From positions 1 to 64,000 of the forward strand of contig MU859256.1 of assembly GCA_033297205.1 (NCBI GenBank): a stretch of DNA of 64,000 nt, written 5' to 3'. Position 1 is the first letter of the stretch. Each line of letters starts with the position of its first letter. Under the pieces are notes generated by a model. It searched no databases. It was not told the origin of the DNA and saw only the letters and a list, made by a program, of their open reading frames with translations. The position numbers were made by a program, and so were the translations under genes. This document shows, in pieces, positions 46,188 to 58,394 of this stretch. Origin of the DNA: Pseudoneurospora amorphoporcata. Taxonomy: Eukaryota; Ascomycota; Sordariomycetes; Sordariales; Sordariaceae.

Positions 46188-47322
46188 AACGACGAGTAAA
46201 CTCGACTCTGTCAACACCCTTTGCGACAACTGTGCGCGCGGCCTCCTCCGACGATCTGCAATTTGCATTAATACCCCTGGCTGGCGACGGAGCAATGGCA
46301 AGGTCGAGTACTTGCACAGTCACTCGACTATGACAGAGGAGATCCGACCAAGGGACTACCGAGGCGCCGACCTCGTTGCAAATATTCGCTTCATAACCAA
46401 TATGCTCAGACCTCAATCAGGCAGCTTTCTCGCATCGGCACAGAGGCATTCTGTGATCTATGGGTTTGTTCTTCAGCAAATCAAGCACAACGAAGGGAAG
46501 ATAAATGGGCGCGGGTGGCTTAAAAACAAGACATTCATAGTCATTGGAGTATGTTGTGAGAAACGGCCGGTTCGGGACGGATCATGCCAAATGGGCATCT
46601 TGATCCGATATAAAATGGTGGGGCGGGGCATTCTATACCAGAAATACGGAGCACAAGGAATACGTGGGGTATCCCCTTGGTCGTTCAGGCGTGGAACCGT
46701 CACCGGTACAGGTAGAAAGGGACTGGATGTTTATTCTTTGGTTGTATGTGTTTTAATTCCCTGTTGACAGTCAACATATCAATATTTCCCTGTACCTTCT
46801 TCGCATTCCCCTTTTCTCCAAGCCGATGGCATGGAGCACCACCCACCACCTCTTCCCAACCAAAATCAGAGACATAAACTATTTCGGAATCTCGGCTCGA
46901 AAGAGACAGTATGTATCTTCCGGCATCTTGTTCAGTCAGACTACCGTGCATTTAACAACTTGGCATAATGCAAACAGCCATGGCATCTATATATCCTACT
47001 CTCCCGCTCACGTACCTAGAACCAATCGCTGATCAAGATGTGACCGGGAGCGAGACATGAGATCATCAAGGTGAGCTGCATCTTCCACAAGCGGAAAAGC
47101 GCTCGAAGGCCAGACCAGATCCAGAAATGACGTGGATTGCAGGTCTGTGTCCAACCATTTCCCAAAAGCCAATGTTCTTCCCAACATGGTTATCGTACTC
47201 CCGCTTGCGGATGTCGCAGTAGACAACGGAACAAGCATACACAAACCTCGAGAACCGCACTCGATCCTCATCCCCGGCAGAGCTAGCCAGACATTTTTAT
47301 CCTTCCCTTTGCGGCTGACACA
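46188..47322. other. intergenic region downstream of the Spg1 gene
   Basis: A 204-codon open frame (46153-46767) has no ATG near its start, overlaps the Spg1 exon in another frame and has no recognisable content, so I treat it as chance. No gene is supported. Confidence 0.4.
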
Positions 47323-47925
47323 TTGCATGCGAGGACAATGCGAGGTTGCCAGACGTTCGTCCCTGTCCACCCTACTCGTGGTCCGTTACCTCGTGCCTGG
47401 CCACCTCAGACGCCGCGCAATGTGCTGACCGAGGATAGTTATTCACGTCCAACTCTTCATCGTCTTTTGGGACTGGACCTCCTCGTACGCGTCCCACATC
47501 AACAAGCATGGTGCTTTATCTGTCAAGTAATTACGATCCATCCACCTGCCACCAGCCAATGCCCGGCAGCCAACAACAATGCCCCATTTATCACCGACAA
47601 CACCGACTCTGCCGGCGCATCGAGCTTGCCCAATGGGTTTCCAACAATGTGGATTACGTGGAAATTTGGCGCTTTTGGAAACGGTTTCTTTGGCCGCCCA
47701 GGCCGTGGGGCTACGACGTGATCAAGGTATTGTCCTCTGGGGTTGGAGATGCACCGCAACTCAAAGGCGTCGGACAACTCAAGGGACTTTGACATATTCA
47801 GGCAAACGAAGCTTCTTCAAACGGCCTTTGCCTCCGACCTAACGAATCCCAATCTCGCTATCCTAGAGCAAAAAATGATGGAAGAAGTTAAAAGCATCCC
47901 CGATCACATCATCGCATCCATCTGA
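47323..47925 (+). pseudogene. possible interrupted gene, unrecognised
   Basis: One + strand frame is open from 47323 to TGA 47719-47721 (including SLPNGFPTMWITWKFGAFG). It then continues in the same frame to TGA 47923-47925 with a convincing helical C-terminus (RDFDIFRQTKLLQ, then LAILEQKMMEEVKSIPDH). Between them a second frame (47508-47792) is also protein-like and Trp-rich (ELAQWVSNNVDYVEIWRFW). I cannot place an intron that removes the TGA with good splice sites. Either a small intron or frameshift has been missed, or this is a decayed gene. It ends 87 bp before the next start. No family is recognised. Confidence 0.35.
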
Positions 47926-48012
47926 GACATTCCCCCTTCCCAAACCACGCCTATCTCGACCACCAAACTAGACAGAAAGGGGCCCAACCACCGACCGCAA
48001 TACCGAAGCATT

Positions 48013-49221
48013 ATGAAATCCTCTATCGCCTTCTGCTCCGCAGCCCTCTTCCGCCTGGCACTCGGCCAGAGCACCACAGGCTCGGGCACGACGTTCTGGC
48101 AAGCCGCGCAGCCGTCGAGCACCGGAACTCCGAGCACTTGGACTCCGAACACGCCGGCTCCCCCTGGTCAAGCGCTATGCGGGCAAGGGTTCACTTATTG
48201 CGGGTATATCTTGAGGGATCATCAGAGTGAGTTTTCGACCCCGATATAACTTTCGGGTTTTATTTACTTTCTTTCAGCCTCTTTCAATATGCTTTCCAGT
48301 TTCTTCCTCCGCTTTTGCTTATTATTTCTATATTTAATATTTGCCGTCTTCTTATCCTCTTTTCACTCTATTTTTACTTTTTCTTTTCCTTTTCTTTACC
48401 TTTTCTTTACCCTCTTATTATCCACTTTTTACCCTCTCTTCACCCTCTCTTTACCCTCTCTTTATTATCTTATTATTAGCTTAATATTATCTTCTCACCG
48501 TCTTTTTACTATCTCTTAAACTTTCCTTTTCTTCACCTTCTACCTATCCTAAATTTATACTGAGTCCACTCTGAGTTTATCTCGAATCTACCTTCCTCTT
48601 ACCTCCTTTTAGCCTTCCTATCTCAAGTCCCAATGCTCACATTTTTCCTTCTATCTCTCTTTTTTACCCTTTTCCCTTTTTCCTTATTACAACCACCAAC
48701 ATCCCGTCTACTACCCTCACCTAGCTCCCGAACTAACATTCTCGTGCTCCTCCTTAGACTTCAAAGAAGAAGACGTAGTCAAAGCCTACTGCGCCGCCTC
48801 CAAAGAAAACTGCGCCAACGGCAAAACCAAAACCGATCCCATCCAAGGCCTCTACGTCTGCCTCCCCGCCAATGCCAACCCCAAAGAAGATGCCTCTTCC
48901 GTATCCCAATCCCAATCGCCGAACCCGCACTACGACTCATCCAGCAAATCCAAGTCCATTTCCGGTCTCTCCCGCTTCTTCAGCATCTTATCCTCGCGTA
49001 CGCATATGAATCATGCTGTTCATGAGAACATGAATGCCGAGAAGATGAGTGGGATGCAAGCGAGACAGGCACTGAGCAACGTGACGAATGGAGGCAATGA
49101 TGGAGGTAGTTGCAATACGCTGGCTACGGCGGGGAATAGGATTGAGTTGCTCTGTGCTTGTGAAGGGAATTGTTTGAATCCCGTGTCGGATCATATTGGG
49201 AGGTGTGATGCTGCTTGTTGA
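48013..49221 (+). CDS. secreted cysteine-rich protein with a long pyrimidine-rich intron
   Basis: Two exons, 48013-48226 and 48758-49221, joined at phase 1 across a 531-bp intron (GTGAGT donor, CCTTAG acceptor), give 225 residues. The N-terminus (SSIAFCSAALFRLALGQS) is a signal peptide of about 18 residues. A Thr/Pro linker (GTPSTWTPNTPAPPG) precedes the Cys-rich part: ALCGQGFTYCGY, then AYCAASKENCANG and LYVCLPAN. After a Ser/Lys-rich spacer come GSCNTLATAGNRIELLCAC and GNCLNPVSDHIGRCDAAC at the end. The even number of Cys in the mature part and the small size fit a disulfide-bonded secreted protein, either wall-associated or effector-like. No known domain is recognised. The exon 1 Cys pair pattern recalls other Sordariomycete small secreted proteins, but that is impression only. 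Confidence 0.75.
48260..48720 (+). repeat. pyrimidine-rich low-complexity tract in intron
   Basis: Most of the 531-bp intron of the secreted protein gene is composed of C and T with short repeats (CTCTCTTTACC and TTTTCTTTACC units recur near 48385-48470). It includes some AT blocks around 48470-48500. It is far longer than other introns in the window and looks like expanded simple sequence rather than an inserted gene. Confidence 0.7.
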
Positions 49222-50661
49222 TGAGTGTCGATATTGGTATTATTTGGGCCTTCCTCGGAAGCTGGGAGAAGAATGTGATGCATGTGGCAGAGAAAAGGGC
49301 AGAGAAAAGTCGGCGGGGCCGGCGGGATTGAGAATGTCTTCCTTCTTTTGACTTTGAATTCTTTTCTTATAGTTGTCTTGTCATAAGGCGGCTCTCTATA
49401 GATCATGTAATCGAACAGCCATTTCGTCCTCTGATGACAAGAGGTGACCATCAACTGCTCGTGGAAAGGACCACCAACGTCCGGGAAGACGTCCATAAGA
49501 CCCGACCATAAGGCCTCATCTACGAACCTCGAAGCTGACTAGATGTTCTGGTGACTCCCTCCCTCTCTTCTGCCCAAATGACCACCACGGTATGATGTTT
49601 CCCCGAGGCTTTCCTACGAGTTTCATCGTCAATATCGTGATAGTCACACTTTTGCCAAATAAAGTGATCGTCATCACGTTCATGACCCAAAGTGTATCTC
49701 ATCCATCAACACAGCGTCAGCAATCTATATGTAGGTATCGAAATAACAACAAGCCATCATCTTGTTTTGTTTGTCAGCTCAGGTTTGCCAGGTTGTCAAT
49801 GAGCACTCGTCGGACACTCATGCTCCTCTTATGCAGCAACTGTTTCCCGCCAGGCTTGCATCATGCAAGCCCGCGTTGATGTCTAAGGCTGACCTTACAA
49901 AGGCGATAAACCCCAAGACGAGCAAACAAGAGTCAAATGTCAACACCGAGCTTCTCATATCAAGCTTGTTATCTAAGTCAATTTGGTATATCCACCTGAG
50001 AGTCATCAGCCCACGCATCTCCGAGCCCATGACGTGGACTGGATGATCAGAATCCATGGTAATCCTCTTCAGTCACAAATCGACGCCATCGGAAGAAACA
50101 CCAGCAGGAGTCAACGGGCAAGCACAATTCAATGACAACTAAGTTTGGCAAGGGGGGAGACTCTCTTTACCTTCCCTCTCAACCCAGGCAGCAATCGCGA
50201 TGTCATGGTACATACTTTCAGACTACATAATCACACAACACAATGACCACGTTTCCGTATTTTCGCAGAGCAAGCGTAGAATCTTGTAGCGGCCCAACCT
50301 TCACGCCTTTACATCATCAGAGGCTTTGCCGCTCAAGCAAGCTCCATGTTGTCTGTCATGTCCCATTCGAGCAAGCAAATCACCATGTGATTCAACTGCA
50401 GTCTGACGGCAAGCTTTTCCTCAAACACCGAGCCAAAAGAAGCAAATGACTCAAAACCATCATTAGACAAGAAGCATATCATTACAAACTTTTCATTCCA
50501 GCCAGACTAGTTGTCCACCCTTAGCCATGAACAGCAAGAAAGCAAACTACTCCATGTCATTAATGGTATATCCTGTTTCTCTGCTTCCCCAAACTCCGAC
50601 ATGCAACAAAACAGTAACATTCACAAGATACTCCAACACGTTCCCTTTACAGGGACACTCT
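49222..50661. other. intergenic, no supported gene
   Basis: Convergent region between the secreted protein gene (+) and the BRCT adaptor gene (-). Only short frames occur on either strand, none with recognisable content. Confidence 0.45.
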
Positions 50662-53600
50662 TTACATGCTACCAAGCTCCTCCTCATCAATCATCCTCCC
50701 CAAAATCAGACTCTGGATGACCAACTCATCACTGAGTGTCCTGATCTTCTTCAACGGCGGCTGCTTCTCCGCCTCGGTCGGCTCGTAGACGTACCGAACG
50801 TTCTGCCTCTTCCTCTTTCTGCTCTTCTTATCCTTCCCGGCACCACTCGCACTGGCACTGCCGGCATCACTGTCCCCTATCATAGCAGCAGGACTCGTGA
50901 ACAGTTCAGCTCCATCCGCCTTCCCATCCACGTACACCCAGTCATACGGCTTCCCCTTGCCGTCTTCGGTCTCCTTCTCCGCCCTCTCCAGCTCTCTCCT
51001 TGCCTCCTCCACACTGCCCACCCGCCTTAACTCTGCACCAAGCACTCTGGCCAGGAAAACATAAGCCATTTTCCTCCCCTCCTCTGCCTTCTCCTTCTCC
51101 TTCCGAGTCCTCCTCCCTTTCTTGTCCCCCCCCTTGCTCATGACGAGGAGTATCCGACTCCCACCCAACCACCTTCCTCTTCTCGCTACCGTCTCCACAA
51201 GCTTGGCAGTGCTAGCGTCATAGGGCTGCAAGTTCCTCGAGAGAATGGCGTCTCCGAGGAAGGCGGACTGTCCTGCGGCCAGAAGGTAGGGTGACCAGTC
51301 GATGATCGAGTTGGAAGACAGGCAGGTGATAACCCAGCGGGATGCGAGGATGGGGAGTCCGAGGGCGAGGGCTTGCATGTACTTGACTTTACGAGAATGG
51401 CCGTCAGCTATGAGGGCTGTGAAACCGGTGTCCCGGCCGATGTTGTTCAGGAGTAGCTCGGGTGGTTCGTCCGACGGTGATGAGGCGTGGCTTTTGTCTT
51501 TGTTGGACGTGGAGGCGGCAGGTTGGACGGGGACGGGCTCGAATAACTCGTCGAATCCGTTATCTAAGATGCGGCCACCTGCTTGCTTGATGCGTTTTTC
51601 GATGTTGGCCGCTGTTTCCGTGCGTGCATTGTGATGTTCCACGCTCTCGCCTGATCGCTTCGACTGAAACGATATCGCAAATGCCATGCCTTCGAAGATC
51701 TTTGTCCCGCGCTGAGCGGGAACAGTCATGGACGATGTCCTGATGGGTTTGAGCAGGGAACTTCGAGACATGCGAACGCTTTGGTCGAACGTGGGTATCG
51801 CGGCTCCAGAGACTGACAGCTCATCGGCAGAACTGGAGGGTCGCCTCTGAGTTCGTGCCGACTGGCGCAGGCTCTCCGTTGAACTGATCTTCGGCAGTTT
51901 GGGCAGCCGTGGAGCAGCGTCACGACGAAGTTTGGTCACAGGCGCCGGGGACGAGCTACCAAGATGAGGCCTGGTAAAACTGGTTGAAGGGTCCCTTGCG
52001 GCCACGGCACTGGACGGAATGACGGGGGTGGAGGAGAGATTCGATAGATCCGAAGTTGTCTGAACAACAGGATCGACGGCAGACGATGACAGTCTGGCCG
52101 TGGTTGTTCTCACCGTGCTCGATGTCGGTATTCTTGCTGCCTGATCTGCCGAGGCCGAGACCCTCTTCTTTCGACGTCTTTTTTGGAATAACGGCGGCGA
52201 CGAAGAGGGAATGCAATTGGAGGGTGCTGGTAAGGCGGGGAGTCGAGAAGACGAAGGAGGTTCCTGCACGGGATCCCCCTCAAGCATGTTCTTGGCAGGG
52301 CTCTTCTTTGGCACCCCATCCGTGCCGGATGCATCATCACCCGGTTTCTCGTGAACTGGCGAAAGAGATCTGGGTGCTGGACGCTGGCTCGGTCGTGGGA
52401 TCTTGAAGACGGCATCTGGCTTTGGTGATGGATCTTCATCTGGCCCAGACTGCGTAGACTCATCATCGACCGCATGCACCGCAGCAGGCTTAACCCCCTG
52501 CCCCTGAGGTTCTTCTACCGTATTTGGTATTGTTGGTTCCTCATCCCCGTGCTCCGGCTGTTGCGTCGCCGGTTTTGTTTTGCCACGCCTGTTCCTGTTA
52601 GATGACGGGATCTCAACATCATCTGACTTGGCCACCCGCGGGAGCCGTATCTCAGTAAGTTGTTCCAAGGCAGCCTTTTTCTTCAACTTTGCCGTTCTGC
52701 GCCTGACTATGGATGTCTCCGTGTCTTCATCGTTCGGAGGCACTGCGGGGTCTGATCCCGCTATCGAACCTGACCACCGCTCCTGCGATTTGTCCATTGG
52801 CTCATAGCTGGCAAAAGGACCTTGTGTAGCCTTCTTATTCTTCTTGGGCAGCTTTGTCTGCGGCGATTCCGGAATCACCATGTCGTCTTCCAAGTTCCCC
52901 GGGCCAGGGCTTGCGAGCCTTCGTTGCGTTGGCTTTGGCGGAGGCGCATTTGGTAAGGCAGCTGGGCTTGATGGTACATTCTGCGGCGGGGATGAACGCA
53001 GACCCCGGGTCCGCAGTGGCGACGAGACAGCCAAGTTCGGTGATGCTGTGTGGTGCATGAAATCGGAGGGGGAAGGGCGCGATGAGGTCGGACTAGCGAA
53101 TGCTTTCGCGGCAGAAGAAAATTGCGTAGCTCCGAATAGCTGCGAAGGACCCAACAGCTGCGTTTTGCCTTGGCGGAACGGATTATTATTATCAGAGACT
53201 GGAGTCTCGGGCACCTGGTGGGCAGGCGAGGCCTGTGGTTTCTCCGAGTGCATGGACCGCATGCGCGCAATGCTGCCAAAGTCAACGCGGCCTGACTCAT
53301 CTTGCGTCGTGGATGTGGTCTTGTTCGTGGCGGGAGTGTCGAGAAGTCGTGATGCTCGCGGGTCGGGAACGGTTGTCGCAATCGAAGCTGGTTCCAGAGC
53401 AGGGCTGCTTGCACCAAGTTTGGGTGAGCTTCGAAGAGCATCTCTTGTATTTGCTTGTGAAGCTGAAGCAACATATTTCTCGTAGCTTCTCCCGCTGTTT
53501 GACTGTGTTGTGTCGTTGGAGTGAAGGGAAGGCTGCGTTTCGACCTGTTTTTGTTCCTCTGTCTTTTCCGCCTCTCCCGCTCGCAGCTGTTCCTCGCTCT

Positions 53601-54163
53601 CCAGCAGATTATCTTGAGCTTCTCGGCGTGCCTTCTCCTGTTCCTCTTGTTCCTTCTTTTTCTTCCGCCTTTCCTTTTCCTCCGCCTCCCACTGAGCAGC
53701 CACGAAAAAGAGTCGGGACGGCTTGAACCACGACACCTTGGGCTTCTGTGCTTCCTCGCGTGCTCGTTTGCGCTCCGCAGCCTTCTGGGCCTGCCAGGTG
53801 CGAAAGGCCTCCATATCGATCGGCTTGTTTTCGATCAGGTCGTCGGCGGGTCGAGAGTTTCGGATCTGTGAATTTGTCTGTGTCAGCGCAGCCTTGGTCA
53901 TGGCGCAATTATGTTCTGCGTACCCTGTCCTCCTCCGTTTGTGTCAGGGGAGGAAACAGGTCCTCATCCCGCTGTTTTCTCGATTTGCTCATGGTCGGAT
54001 GCTGCGCTGGGGTTGACTTTGAGGACGACGACTGGTTCGAGATTGGTGACGAACGACACACTTTTCCGGTGCCGTAAGTTTTCATGTAATCATCGAGGAC
54101 AGCCTGGGTGTCAAGCGAATCGGTCGCATCGTTGTCGCTGTTGTTCCTGAGCGCGTTCGACAT
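50662..54163 (-). CDS. BRCT-domain DNA damage checkpoint adaptor (Crb2/Rad9/53BP1 type)
   Basis: Two exons, 54163-53924 and 53865-50662, joined in phase 0 across a 58-bp intron (GTACGC donor, CTGAC branch, TTCACAG acceptor), give about 1147 residues. The first 800 are mostly disordered with many SQ/TQ sites (DTQAV, LTQTEED, VETQPS, DTTQSN, GPSQLFGATQ), as expected of ATM/ATR-type kinase substrates. A tandem BRCT pair spans about 801-1060. BRCT1 begins KIFEGMAFAISF, includes AGGRILDNGF and ends SRKVKYMQALALGLPILASRWV, then SPYLLAAGQSAF, closely patterned like 53BP1/Crb2. BRCT2 (about 980-1058) is interrupted by a Lys-rich insert. A basic, NLS-like KKSRKRKRQ follows. I could not see the Tudor domain that Crb2 and 53BP1 carry before the BRCTs. 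The role is adaptor for checkpoint kinase activation at broken DNA. Confidence 0.8.
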
Positions 54164-55236
54164 GGTGACGCTTCAGTGGACCAAGCCTCGACGCTACGGA
54201 TGCATGCGGGCGGGGCACCCTACTTATCATTCGTATCCGATTCGAGCGCACTGTGTTCAGAGCGGTGGGGACTATTTCGACTCTTGTCGCGCAAACATTT
54301 CAACATGGACTTTGCTCAATTGGAATCGTGGCTTGCTGGTTTGGCGACTCGCCACCAAGGTTGTTTCGGATAAAGCGAGATGGCATCAAGGGATGGTTGA
54401 GAAGCACGGTGCGCACGCGCGGTCAGAACGCGGTGTCACGTGTGTCCACAGTTCCTGATAAGATAAAAAGATGCAGAGACAGACCTCCAGCCACAGTTCC
54501 AGCCACCCCTATGCTCGACCCCAGGTGTGGCTGCGCCGCCACGGAAGGTTACTTGGCCCCGTCCTTGGCAAGGACCCTTTGTCAATCGGTCTTGCGAAAC
54601 GAAACTCGATTTCAATCATGAGCACATGTCGCGACACTCGCTCACACTTACCACTCAAAACACTCCCACGAACGACACGAACCGAAATGAGATGGGGCTT
54701 TACAGCTACCGTGTCCTCAAGCCAAAATGAAGGGTCGTTTGTTCGTTTTCAAGCGCGGGGGCCGTGACATTTCACCTCGACCATTTTGTGATGTCATGCC
54801 GGCCTCGGCAAGGTTGCGTCATTCAGCCCCAGGAACGCGTGCTTCTCGGCTTCTTCATCCTGTTGCTGCAGCCGCGGATGGCGTGCTCGATGCACCATGA
54901 TTGACTACAGCCAACTAGGCAAAAAGCACGGCAAGACGTTCCGACTAGTGTCGCCCTCCAATCCAGCCCTGCATCCCCGTGCATCGGATCTTCACACAAT
55001 CCCCTCGATCGGGTCCTGTCTCCAGCATTGTTTCCGGCCGCAATGTAACTATAATAACCTAAAAATTCAACCTCATCTGCCCTTTCCTTGACCATATAAC
55101 GTATCGCACGCAGTATTCAATTTTATATCCACGACAGACCATCTCAGACACCTGCTCTCGCTTCGCCATCTCAAACATCGTCCATCAAACATTACATCGG
55201 CTTATTATCTTCCAAGTTAACCAGTCTATCTAAGCC
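54164..55236. other. divergent promoter region
   Basis: This lies between the starts of the BRCT adaptor gene (-) and the permease gene (+). The leader just before 55237 is CT/CA-rich. No gene is supported. Confidence 0.5.
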
Positions 55237-57247
55237 ATGTCGGCCCACACGCCACCAAGTCCGCCTCCAGACAGCCGGAGGGACAAGTCTCGGATCGACG
55301 ATGCCAATGCCAGTACAGCCTTTGAGGAGGATGTTCGCCCCGGTCTCTGGTCATGGACCAAGCTCGACGATACCACCGCCGTCGGTCCTCGCATAGGCCC
55401 AGCTCTACAGAGCGTCACCGTCGCCAGCGACGACAGCGACGACAGCACTGTCACGCCAGAACGCCAGCACGTACTCGAAAAGGGAAATGCCATCCAGTAC
55501 CGCACATGCAGTTGGCAAAAGGTCTGGAGCATCCCACCCATTGCAACACTAAGGGTTGGAAACTAACCACCAAGCCCCCAAGACTGCCGCGCTGCTCTTT
55601 TCCGAGTACATTTGCTTGGCCATCATGAGCTTCCCGTGGTCATACAGCGTCTTGGGTCTGGTTCCTGGGTGAGTAACGCTCGTCGAACCACGGACCCCAA
55701 TGTGAAGAGACGCTCACAACTGAACAGATTAATCTTGACAGTAGTTGTTTGTTTGGTCGTGCTCTACACGTAAGCTTCGCCACAGCTTCCTGTCTTATCT
55801 GGCTACACTTACTGACCCATCCATAGCTCACTGGTCTTGTGGGAGTTTTGCCTACGACATCCCGAGGTCCGGGATGTCTGTGATATTGGCCAAATGCTAT
55901 TCTGGAACAAGAATTGGGCCTGGTGGGCCACTGCCATTATGTTTCTGCTCAACAACACGGTAAACCGGCTACGGGTGCAATGCGTCGAATGCGAACTAAC
56001 AGGCAACAGTTCATCCAAGGCCTCCATGTCGTCGTAGGCGCCGAATATCTCAACACCATGACCGGCACAGACCCCGGTGTCGCTTGTCGGACCGTCAGCT
56101 TTGGTATTACTGTGGCGCTTGTCTGCTGGCTCTGCTCACTCCCACGAACTTTCAGCACATTGTCCAAGCTTGGATTGTTTTCTGCCTTCTTTACCTTCAT
56201 TTCCGTCCTTCTCGCTGCGGCCTTTTCCGGCGCACAGAAACAACCAGCTGGCTATGATCCCCGTCCATCATTCACATCGGATTCCGGAGTAGCGTCAGTG
56301 GGTGGTAGCCCCATCGTGACCGCCTTTCCCGTCAAATCAGCGTCCTACATCGCTTGTTTCAATGCCTTTCTCAACATATCTTATACTTTCATCGGGCAAA
56401 TCACACTCCCCAGCTTCATTGCCGAGATGAGAGAGCCAAAGTGAGTGCCGCCGTCTCCGAGGGCCCCAATACCCGACTAACGAGAACGCAGGGACTTTCC
56501 AAAAGCCCTATGGGCTTGTGCCATTGCCGAGGTCATACTATTCAGCGTTGTCGGAGCCGTGATTTACGTGTACACCGGAAACCAGTACATGACTGCACCT
56601 GCCTTCGGCTCCCTTCAGGAAACTTACAAGAAGGTTGCATTCTCGTTCATGATACCGACCATCATCTTCTTGGGCGTCCTGTACGCCTCGGTTTCGGCGC
56701 GTTTCGTATTCTTCCGCATCTTCAAGAACTCCAAACACAGGACCGAGCACACGATTACTGGATGGTCAACATGGGCTGCTATCCTTCGTGAGTGACTCCC
56801 TTTCTCCCGACTAATCCCCCCACTCTCATATCAAGCTGACCCCAGTCATAGTGGCAACATGGATTGCCGCTTTCGTTATTGCAGAAGTCATCCCCTTCTT
56901 TTCTTCCCGTGAGTCTCCAAAGTCCAACACCTTGTCCCGAACCAACATACAACGAACTGACGCCAACACTAGTCCTTTCCCTCATGTCATCACTATTTGA
57001 CAGCTTCTTCGGTTTTATCTTCTGGGGCGTTGCCTATTTCCGGATGCGTAAAGCCGACTCGAGAGCCGGCATTGCAAGGAAGAGAGGCATTGGCACCATC
57101 CTGTTGGGGGTAACCAACGTCATTATCATACTCGTTGGTCTCCTTTTTCTTACATTTGGGAGCTATGCGAGTGTGTTGGGGATTTTGGAAGCGTACGATA
57201 CAGGATCGGTCAGGAGCGTGTTCTCGTGTGCGAGTAATGGTCTCTGA
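55237..57247 (+). CDS. AAAP-family amino acid permease
   Basis: Eight exons (55237-55521, 55583-55668, 55728-55769, 55827-55959, 56010-56440, 56492-56787, 56846-56908, 56973-57247) with seven introns of 50-64 bp, all GT-AG and mostly with clear CTAAC/CTGAC branch sites, give 536 residues. The hydrophilic N-terminal 80 residues are cytosolic. About eleven hydrophobic segments follow, beginning near AALLFSEYICLAIMSFPWSY, the family's conserved first helix. Others include LILTVVVCLVVLY, FGITVALVCWLCSLP, AFLNISYTFIGQITLPSFIA (a substrate-site helix), and the last near GTILLGVTNVIIILVGLL. The family (transmembrane amino acid transporter, AAAP) includes the Neurospora neutral amino-acid permease Mtr; the proton-coupled import role is inferred and specificity is unknown. 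Every exon junction restores frame, which strongly supports the model. Confidence 0.9.
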
Positions 57248-57782
57248 TGGGAGTCATATCTGTAGGGTCTGGCCTCCCAAAACTGCTAGACTTTCTCATA
57301 CTTCGTTACGATGTATTATAGCAACACAGTCCATTGTCTTCCATACCACTGCAAGGCTACCCGACGCCTCAACACCAACTTCTCGCATCCAAGCCACCAC
57401 CATGTCATTCTTCTGCACCGTATAGGCTATTGCATGACAGATCTCAAGCGGCTCGCTGGATGGCACTACTTACGCAACTACCAACAGGTTCAATTTTTAA
57501 AGCGCCCAGCGTCAACTGAGAAAGACATCCCCCAAAGGTCGCCACACACTATCGTCACAACATCATCCCTTTCTTCAGCGGAGACAACCAACGCTATTGA
57601 TAGCACGAGGGGTTACCGGCACATCAACTACAAATATGCCAAAACTCTCGAAGTGAGACGGGATTAATATGAATTCCACATTCAACTCTGCGAAGACGTG
57701 GCAGGCATTTCCTTACTTTGTGATACCACTGGCGAACAACCAACATTGCATTACCCAACTTCTCCCTCAACGACCATCCGCC
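57248..57782. other. intergenic region
   Basis: 3' region of the permease gene. An in-frame extension of the next gene runs upstream to about 57669 without an obvious reason to prefer it. No additional gene is supported. Confidence 0.45.
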
Positions 57783-58394
57783 ATGTGCCACAACACACGA
57801 TACAGCTGCGGCCATGATTATGATCCAAACATCATCATGTGTTCCAAGGCTGCCAAAAGACGCAAGGGTAATGGTGCCATGTGCGAAGCTGTCGAATGCC
57901 TCGATGGTATCGAGGTACTCAATGTCCGGTGCTGGGTCTGCGTGCAAAAGCAATATGAAACACTCAAAGCATTGTTCCAACCAGAGTGGAAGCAGCAGAT
58001 GAATATTTGGAATATTTGGTTCAAGGAGGGCAAGGGCAAGGAGTTCTCGGTCGAGAAAGAGAAGGCATACATAGATGCACAAGGCCTTAGTCGAAGCACG
58101 CTTTGTTCAAGCCAGCGATAGCCTCGAAATAGCCTTCCTGAAGTCTACACCAAATCTATCGAGAAGCAGATTAGCAAAAGCATTAACGGCCCACATAAGA
58201 TGGGATATACCACAACTACCCTTCCCAGCTTGTTCCCCAGCTCAAGAAGTCGCCGTCATAGCAGAGGACGGCAAGTCCAGCGGGAGCTGGCACTGGCAGG
58301 ACCAAAGGATGCAGGAAGGAAGTTTGGAATAACCAATGGCAGGACCAGATGTTTGACAAAATTCAGTTGGAGCGCCGAGAAAGGAGCCAGGTGA
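57783..58394 (+). pseudogene. small Cys-rich MC-type protein gene, frame disturbed after 58118
   Basis: From ATG 57783 the frame encodes 112 residues to TAG 58119-58121. It starts MCHNTRYSCGHDY, with Cys/His clusters (IIMCSKAAKRR, AMCEAVECLDG, VRCWVCVQKQ) suggesting one or two zinc sites, then a charged helix (VEKEKAYIDAQGLSRS). The same frame stays open another 90 codons to TGA 58392-58394. However, two other frames downstream also look coding. One contains GSWHWQDQRMQEG near 58280-58322, the other VWNNQWQDQMFDKIQLERRE near 58322-58380. They share a WQDQ motif and would join if one base of the GGAAGGAAG run near 58313-58322 were absent. So the 3' half carries a frameshift or error, and perhaps the TAG is secondary. 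I do not recognise the family beyond similar MC-starting fungal proteins. Confidence 0.45.

Noticed and set aside
46153..46767. 204-codon + strand open frame after the Spg1 gene
   Set aside because: Starts without an ATG, overlaps the last Spg1 exon in another frame and has no domain; probably chance in a 3' untranslated region.
52844..53485. 213-codon frame on the + strand
   Set aside because: Antisense to the disordered part of the BRCT adaptor gene; no recognisable content.
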